Below are positions 38,424-41,852 of a DNA stretch of 41,852 nt, in pieces. The position numbers and the translations under genes were made by a program. Numbering within the stretch: position 1 is the stretch's first letter; each line of letters begins with the position of its first letter. The DNA comes from a virus, in IMG/VR virus record IMGVR_UViG_3300032245_001176, positions 1 through 41,852 of that record; one strand, given 5' to 3'. Under the pieces are notes generated by a model, which was not told the DNA's origin, did not search any database, and was given only the letters and a program-made list of their open reading frames with translations.

Positions 38424-38936
38424 ATGCCTGCCACTATTCCCGCCATCACTGGCCAGCCGACCCATGAGTTTAACTTTGATCACTGCGTCTACCGAGAGTT
38501 CTGGGCTGGAGAGTACCCTTACTCTAGTCATTGCCGCGCTCAGTTATTGGGACTAGACGGAACAGTTGTAAGAGAGTTTTGTTTCTCAACGACCTTCAAT
38601 CGGCACCAATCGACCGATGCCGATTGGTGCCGATGTTGGGCCAGGGATTACATACCAGCCGATGCCACCATTGATACTGTCGTGGACATGTGGACGCGCC
38701 GAGGAAAGACCGCTGAAGAACTGATGGCGACTTTAGGTAAAGCCGTAGAAGCAAAAAGAGCAGCAATATCCAGAGACAAAAGACCGCTGTTTTTGTACAA
38801 AGGCAATGCTTTACGCAATGAATGGCGTAAGATTTACGAAGAAAAAAAAGAATGCAAAAGGTTTTTGGCGCATCAGGGCCATTTGCTACAGCAGTTTTTG
38901 ACAGGTGGCAAGAATTATTTGCCTGGGAGCTTTTGA
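38424..38936 (+). CDS. Hypothetical accessory protein
   Basis: A 170-aa protein, ATG 38424 (MPATIPAITGQPTHEFNFDH). It is aromatic and Cys-containing in the first half (CVYREFWAGEYPYSSHC, DWCRCWARDYIP), and highly basic and helical in the second (KAVEAKRAAISRDKRPLFLY then NEWRKIYEEKKECKRF). The second half is clearly lower in GC than surrounding genes, suggesting separate origin. It contains a 14-bp perfect intragenic hairpin (38599-38634). No family recognised; it may be a nucleic-acid-binding moron protein. Confidence 0.65.
   Translation: MPATIPAITGQPTHEFNFDHCVYREFWAGEYPYSSHCRAQLLGLDGTVVREFCFSTTFNRHQSTDADWCRCWARDYIPADATIDTVVDMWTRRGKTAEELMATLGKAVEAKRAAISRDKRPLFLYKGNALRNEWRKIYEEKKECKRFLAHQGHLLQQFLTGGKNYLPGSF
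38599..38634. repeat. 14-bp perfect inverted repeat inside a CDS
   Basis: ATCGGCACCAATCG (38599-38612) pairs perfectly with CGATTGGTGCCGAT (38621-38634) over an 8-nt loop. It is too long to be expected by chance in coding sequence and encodes no visible protein repeat. Confidence 0.9.
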
Positions 38937-39002
38937 CCCCAACCCCCGGCTAACCCCAACCCGCCGGGGCCTATCCGGCAATCACAATCACCATCACCAG
39001 AT

Positions 39003-39203
39003 ATGAGCACCTACGTCGTCTCAGTTGAAACCGAACCCGGTAAGGATCCCGCGTGGATCCGCTGGAATCCAAACACCCACCTGCCATCCATGACGTTAAG
39101 GTGTCCCCCCGGCATTAGCCTTGCCGATGCTCGACGCCTCAAGGCTAGGGCAGGAATTTGCACTGGAGGAACCCTGCACATTGTCCCGCTCGTTGATGCC
39201 TGA
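39003..39203 (+). CDS. Small hypothetical protein
   Basis: A 66-aa protein, ATG 39003 (MSTYVVSVETEPGKDPAWIR), with beta strands at the N-terminus and a helix (LADARRLKARAG) before a final strand (TLHIVPLV). The leader is A/C-rich (CAATCACAATCACCATCACC) without a Shine-Dalgarno site. It overlaps the zinc-finger-like gene by 8 nt. A 7-bp GC hairpin (38944-38969) lies in the upstream gap. Confidence 0.6.
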   Translation: MSTYVVSVETEPGKDPAWIRWNPNTHLPSMTLRCPPGISLADARRLKARAGICTGGTLHIVPLVDA

Positions 39204-39432
39204 CCCCACCGCCGCCGAACGCCAGCGCCGCTGGCGGGAACGGCAGCAGGCTGGAGGCTCCTGGAAGCCGCCTGTCTGCGCAGCCTGCGGCGGCAACACC
39301 AGTGGCGGCAACACCAGTCAGCCGATCTACGGCAAGCTTTGCCGGCGGTGTTGGGAGCGGCTCACCCCTGAGGGCAGGGCCGCCAAGGCTGAGCGAGTGC
39401 GGCAGTCAAGGGCGCGGAAAAAAGCAGTGTGA
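39196..39432 (+). CDS. Small basic zinc-ribbon-like protein
   Basis: A 78-aa protein, ATG 39196 (MPDPTAAERQRRWRERQQAG). The pattern CAACGGNTSGGNTSQPIYGK followed by LCRRCWERL gives two CxxC pairs for a zinc site, flanked by Arg-rich helices. The AAERQRRWRERQQAG opening is common in small phage proteins. It ends ARKKAV then TGA, and the same frame continues open for 75 more codons after the TGA. Confidence 0.65.
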   Translation: MPDPTAAERQRRWRERQQAGGSWKPPVCAACGGNTSGGNTSQPIYGKLCRRCWERLTPEGRAAKAERVRQSRARKKAV

Positions 39433-39660
39433 CGGATTGTTGTCATCCAAGAAAACGGCAATCGGACCGAGGCTAGGGGCCTTCTACACATCTGCAACAG
39501 TTGGTATATCAACGGCCCAGTACGTAATCAATTCACAATCTCAAGCCTGACTTTGGGCCCGATCCTGGCCACGGCTGGCACCAAGATTGAATTTCAAAAG
39601 CATGCCGGCGCTAAGGCTTTTCGCAAAATCGCCAACGGTTTCAAGAAAATTTGGGGCTGA
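39433..39660 (+). CDS. Conserved-looking ORF without canonical start, after an in-frame UGA
   Basis: Seventy-five sense codons follow directly, in frame, after the TGA of the zinc-ribbon gene: CGG ATT GTT GTC ATC ... The product (RIVVIQENGNRTEARGLLHI ... FTISSLTLGPILATAGTKIE, ending KAFRKIANGFKKIWG) has strong beta/alpha pattern and a basic C-terminus, and looks like real protein. There is no ATG or GTG, and the only TTG is deep inside. Options are UGA readthrough (context UGA-C), ATT initiation at 39436, or a point change/assembly error. It ends 13 bp before a terminator, as expected for a last gene. Confidence 0.55.
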   Translation, partial: RIVVIQENGNRTEARGLLHICNSWYINGPVRNQFTISSLTLGPILATAGTKIEFQKHAGAKAFRKIANGFKKIWG

Positions 39661-39673
39661 CCCACATCACCTT

Positions 39674-39697
39674 GCTCCTCACCTGAGGGGCTTTTTT
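39674..39697 (+). terminator. Rho-independent terminator
   Basis: GCTCCTC (39674-39680), loop ACCT, GAGGGGC (39685-39691), followed by six T. It is a seven-pair stem with one G-T wobble. It closes the rightward accessory group before dcd, which has its own leader. Confidence 0.85.
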
Positions 39698-39710
39698 ATG
39701 CCAACCTAAA

Positions 39711-39724
39711 CTCAGACTCCCAAC
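39711..39724 (+). promoter_or_regulatory. Leader element CTCAGACTCCCAAC before dcd
   Basis: The best-defined copy: terminator T-run, ATGCCAAC, five bases, then the element, an A/C-rich leader (CCCAAACCAACC) and the dcd ATG at 39737. Confidence 0.55.
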
Positions 39725-39736
39725 CCCAAACCAACC

Positions 39737-40333
39737 ATGCTCAAAAACGACCGCTGGATCAAGGAGCAGGCCCAGGCCGGGATGATTGAGCCATTTTGTG
39801 CCAGGCTGGTTCGGAGTTGGCAGTGCCCTGGGCTACCCTCCGTGCCCGTGCTGAGCTATGGCACCAGCAGCTACGGCTATGACATCCGCCTCTCGCCCAA
39901 GGAGTTCCTGACCTTCCGCCACGTCCCCGGCACGGTGATGGACCCCAAGCGGGCCAATCCCGCCAACCTGGAGCCCGCCACCCTGCACCATGATGAGAGC
40001 GGCTCCTACTTCATCCTGCCGGCCCATACCTACGGCCTGGGGGTAGCTCTGGAGCGGTTGCGTGTGCCGCCCAATATCACCGTGATCTGCCTGGGGAAGA
40101 GCACCTACGCCAGGCTGGGAATCATCGCCAACATGACCCCAGCTGAGGCCAGCTGGGAAGGGCACCTCACCTTGGAGTTCAGCAATTCCTCCGGCGCCGA
40201 TTGCCGAATCTATGCCAACGAAGGCATCTGCCAGCTGCTGTTCCTGGAAGGTGACCCCTGCGAAACGACCTACGCCGATCGGCAGGGGAAATACCAGGGG
40301 CAGCCGGAGGGGGTGGTGTTGGCTCGGGTTTAG
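39737..40333 (+). CDS. dcd: dCTP deaminase
   Basis: A 198-aa Dcd that converts dCTP to dUTP. Signatures are SYGTSSYGYDIRLSP (40-54), RHVPGTVMDP (61-70), GKSTYARLGII (120-130) and ASWEGHLTLEFSN (138-150), where E141 probably matches the catalytic Glu. The MLKNDRWIKEQAQAGMIEPF opening is like cyanobacterial Dcd proteins. Its dUTP would feed ThyX (after hydrolysis to dUMP). It is the last rightward gene and converges with the leftward operon 18 bp further on. Confidence 0.93.
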   Translation: MLKNDRWIKEQAQAGMIEPFCARLVRSWQCPGLPSVPVLSYGTSSYGYDIRLSPKEFLTFRHVPGTVMDPKRANPANLEPATLHHDESGSYFILPAHTYGLGVALERLRVPPNITVICLGKSTYARLGIIANMTPAEASWEGHLTLEFSNSSGADCRIYANEGICQLLFLEGDPCETTYADRQGKYQGQPEGVVLARV

Positions 40334-40351
40334 TTTGAGGTGAGCACGAGA

Positions 40352-40681
40352 TCAAATGCCCGTCCACAGGTCAACCGGATCAATAGTGCTGCCATCTGGT
40401 ACGTCCTGAGGGCACCATAAGGCAGCACCTGTCGGCAGCCGTCCATCTAGCTGCTGCCAGCGGCGAACCAACCAATGGGTAAAGTCTTCTGCCAGGTAGG
40501 GTGGTGAACTGCCGGGATCGGATTGCATGGCCAACACTCTGGCCTTGCCTCTGGTCTTTGCAAACACATAGCCAAAGTACTCAGCCCCAATGGGGCAAAC
40601 CCGGTAACAAAGGGCGGAAGTGATCATGGCTGCGTTTACTTGGCGGGCAGCGTTAGTCAAGGTGCAATCCTCAATTCGCAT
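40352..40681 (-). CDS. Hypothetical protein at the end of the leftward operon
   Basis: A 109-aa protein (MRIEDCTLTNAARQVNAAMI). Recognisable pieces are ALCYRVCPIGAEYFGYVFAK, TRGKARVLAMQSD and YLAEDFTHWLVRRWQQL, suggesting a small alpha/beta fold. It overlaps the preceding gene by 25 nt. No family was recognised. Confidence 0.65.
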   Translation of the reverse strand: MRIEDCTLTNAARQVNAAMITSALCYRVCPIGAEYFGYVFAKTRGKARVLAMQSDPGSSPPYLAEDFTHWLVRRWQQLDGRLPTGAALWCPQDVPDGSTIDPVDLWTGI

Positions 40682-41052
40682 TCAAAAACAACAATCAGGG
40701 GCGGCTCAACCGTCCCAGCGCCAGGGTCTGGGTTGGTGCGGCGCAGGCAGTCCTCGCAGCCCTCGCGCCAATCCCATTGGCCGTCCTCCAGATAGCCCTC
40801 GCCGGGGCAGCCAAGCACCTCCCAGCCGTGGCTACGGACATAAGCGGGCCGGTTAGGGTTGGCCCCGCGTGGTCCGCGATAAAAACGGATTCGGCCCGCC
40901 TTCCTCATGGCTTGGATTCTGGAATCGATGCGGCGCCATTTTCCTCCCGCAGCGGCCACTAGATCGTCGTTGTTAGTCGCCTGCCCGTCCTGATCGCGAA
41001 GAAAATGCCAGATCAGGCTGTCAAGTTCATCGTTACCTGCGGGGTCAGCCAT
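40657..41052 (-). CDS. Hypothetical protein, possible wHTH
   Basis: A 131-aa protein, ATG 41052 (MADPAGNDELDSLIWHFLRD). The segment NNDDLVAAAGGKWRRIDSRI followed by QAMRKAGRIRFYRGPRG is compatible with a winged helix. The C-terminal part has two Cys (GCEDCLRR) and ends in a strand (PPLIVVFECELRI). It overlaps the preceding gene by 8 nt. The longer upstream frame is open, but Met 41052 fits the coupling. Confidence 0.6.
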   Translation of the reverse strand: MADPAGNDELDSLIWHFLRDQDGQATNNDDLVAAAGGKWRRIDSRIQAMRKAGRIRFYRGPRGANPNRPAYVRSHGWEVLGCPGEGYLEDGQWDWREGCEDCLRRTNPDPGAGTVEPPLIVVFECELRIAP

Positions 41053-41275
41053 TGCCCACCCCATCGAGCCAGTCGGCGACCTCGGAGCTTCCCCCGTGGC
41101 GTTCGCGCAAGATCTGGGCCAGCTCGCGGGCAACGGCGGTGGAGCGACGACTGCATTCTTCGCATGGGCCAATGAGACAGCCGGCTGCGCCGTTTATGGA
41201 GACACATAACGCCAGCGCCAGTCGGTCTGCGTCGGTGAGGACTTTTTTCTTGGCGTCAGGAAATTGGTCAGCCAT
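41045..41275 (-). CDS. Small Cys-containing hypothetical protein
   Basis: A 76-aa protein, ATG 41275 (MADQFPDAKKKVLTDADRLA). It has a Cys cluster (CVSINGAAGCLIGPCEECSRR) that could bind zinc or iron, followed by a helix (STAVARELAQILRERHG). It is coupled to both neighbours by 8-nt overlaps. The pattern recalls small phage proteins of unknown role. Confidence 0.6.
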   Translation of the reverse strand: MADQFPDAKKKVLTDADRLALALCVSINGAAGCLIGPCEECSRRSTAVARELAQILRERHGGSSEVADWLDGVGNG

Positions 41276-41501
41276 TGACTTGCCCCTCCAGCTCGGCGGC
41301 AATATCCAGCAAGTTGTCTCCGCTCAGAATGGTGTTGCCGCCCTTGGTCGTGACACCATGCAGCGTCACAAGATGGCGAATCAGGGCGGCGGCAATCAAC
41401 TCAGGATCCTTGGGTTGATCGCTTGCGAGGTCCCAAAAAGCCTCTTCAGCAGCGGCTTTCACCGCTTGCCCGGCGGAGGAGAGGGGGCTGGTCCGGCTCA
41501 T
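41268..41501 (-). CDS. Small helical phage protein
   Basis: A 77-aa protein, ATG 41501 (MSRTSPLSSAGQAVKAAAEE). The (A/Q)AV-x-AFxDL ... IAAALIRHLVTLHG pattern is common among tiny phage proteins of unknown function. The leader (CAAACCAAACCGCT) is A/C-rich. A 42-bp gap separates it from the junction-spanning gene. No function is assigned. Confidence 0.6.
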   Translation of the reverse strand: MSRTSPLSSAGQAVKAAAEEAFWDLASDQPKDPELIAAALIRHLVTLHGVTTKGGNTILSGDNLLDIAAELEGQVNG

Positions 41502-41543
41502 AGCGGTTTGGTTTGTTTTTTGATGGCTTAGGAAAAGAGGCAT

Positions 41544-41852
41544 TTAGGTATTGCAGGACTTCAAGTTCCGAACCGCCCAGGCGCGAACGGTTTTCCAGCG
41601 TTGATGGCGAGCGGCCTCAGAATTGCTGGCTGACCAACCCTCATTCGCCTCGACAGTTTCCCAGGCAAGAGCCGGGGCTATGTCAAAAGGCGCTGCGAAT
41701 TTGTCAGGCTCCATGTCTTCCTCTGCTGGATGAAAAGTCAGAGGCACGGCGTCGGCCCCTCGGTAGCGACGAACCGCTCCAAGGGCGCAGCAACAGCCAG
41801 TTTCCTCGTCCTCCAGCGCCCCGGCTGACAGCTCAGGCCTGGGCAAAACGTC
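41544..41852 (-). CDS. Junction-spanning hypothetical protein, C-terminal part
   Basis: This is the C-terminal part of the 144-aa protein that begins at 249 in this window; coordinates 41730-41852 duplicate 1-123. The C-terminus contains FDIAPALAWETVEANEGWSA followed by AARHQRWKTVRAWAVRNLKS, a basic helical end. It reads without interruption through the merged ends, which supports the circular reading. Confidence 0.85.
   Translation of the reverse strand, partial: DVLPRPELSAGALEDEETGCCCALGAVRRYRGADAVPLTFHPAEEDMEPDKFAAPFDIAPALAWETVEANEGWSASNSEAARHQRWKTVRAWAVRNLKSCNT
41730..41852. repeat. Terminal direct repeat, right copy
   Basis: Identical to 1-123 (see left copy). Confidence 0.95.

Overview
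The window is a complete temperate siphovirus-type phage genome, most likely from a cyanobacterial (Synechococcus/Cyanobium-like) host. The first 123 bases recur exactly at the end (1-123 = 41730-41852), and one ORF is intact only when the ends are joined. The contig is therefore a circular or circularly permuted molecule of 41,729 bp, linearised inside a gene. Evidence for a cyanobacterial host is indirect: an SSB whose first OB domain resembles the cyanobacterial/plastid Ycf41 family, a sigma-70 factor close to cyanobacterial group 1/2 factors, a Dcd with a cyanobacterial-like N-terminus, GC-rich sequence, and A/C-rich leaders without clear Shine-Dalgarno sites. No photosynthesis genes and no tRNA genes were seen.

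Layout. (1) A divergent control region at 2566-2728 separates a leftward operon from a rightward one. The leftward operon (wHTH regulator, small membrane ORF, ThyX, hypotheticals) runs through the contig junction and ends at 40352, with almost every gene pair overlapping by a few bases. (2) The rightward side starts with a ribbon-helix-helix protein and a large primase-helicase. A 530-bp repeat-rich, partly AT-rich gap follows (candidate origin), then small early genes, a triple-HTH-repeat protein and RusA. (3) 9441-27633 is a lambda-like morphogenesis block: Nu1/GpA terminase, gpW-like protein, lambda-type portal, S49 protease with scaffold tail, DUF2190-like protein, capsid, connectors, a repetitive adhesin-like protein, two small membrane proteins, tail tube, a G/GT frameshift pair, a short tape measure, tip protein and a lectin-like fibre. 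(4) 27648-28843 is an inverted two-gene tail cassette, followed by a C39-type peptidase (candidate lysin). (5) 29953-35285 is a leftward operon for recombination and early control: sigma factor, double-OB SSB, pentapeptide-repeat protein, YqaJ exonuclease and partner, RHH protein, a Gly-X dipeptide-repeat protein and small genes. (6) 35353-37738 is the lysogeny module: XRE-like repressor, a promoter/terminator interval, large serine integrase and a candidate attP just upstream of it. (7) 37944-40333 holds rightward accessory genes ending with dCTP deaminase.

How it fits together. The serine integrase and XRE protein suggest lysogeny. The primase-helicase, SSB, YqaJ exonuclease and RusA make a replication/recombination set. 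Dcd and ThyX, at opposite ends of the genome but converging on dUMP/dTMP supply, support DNA synthesis. The sigma factor could redirect host RNA polymerase. Packaging and head genes follow lambda order, so cos-type packaging is plausible. The most notable observations are the canonical G GGA AAA frameshift between the tail chaperone genes, a hexanucleotide microsatellite that is itself a coupled gene, a recurrent CTCAGACTC leader element, a conserved-looking ORF with no AUG directly behind an in-frame UGA, and the Ycf41-SSB fusion.
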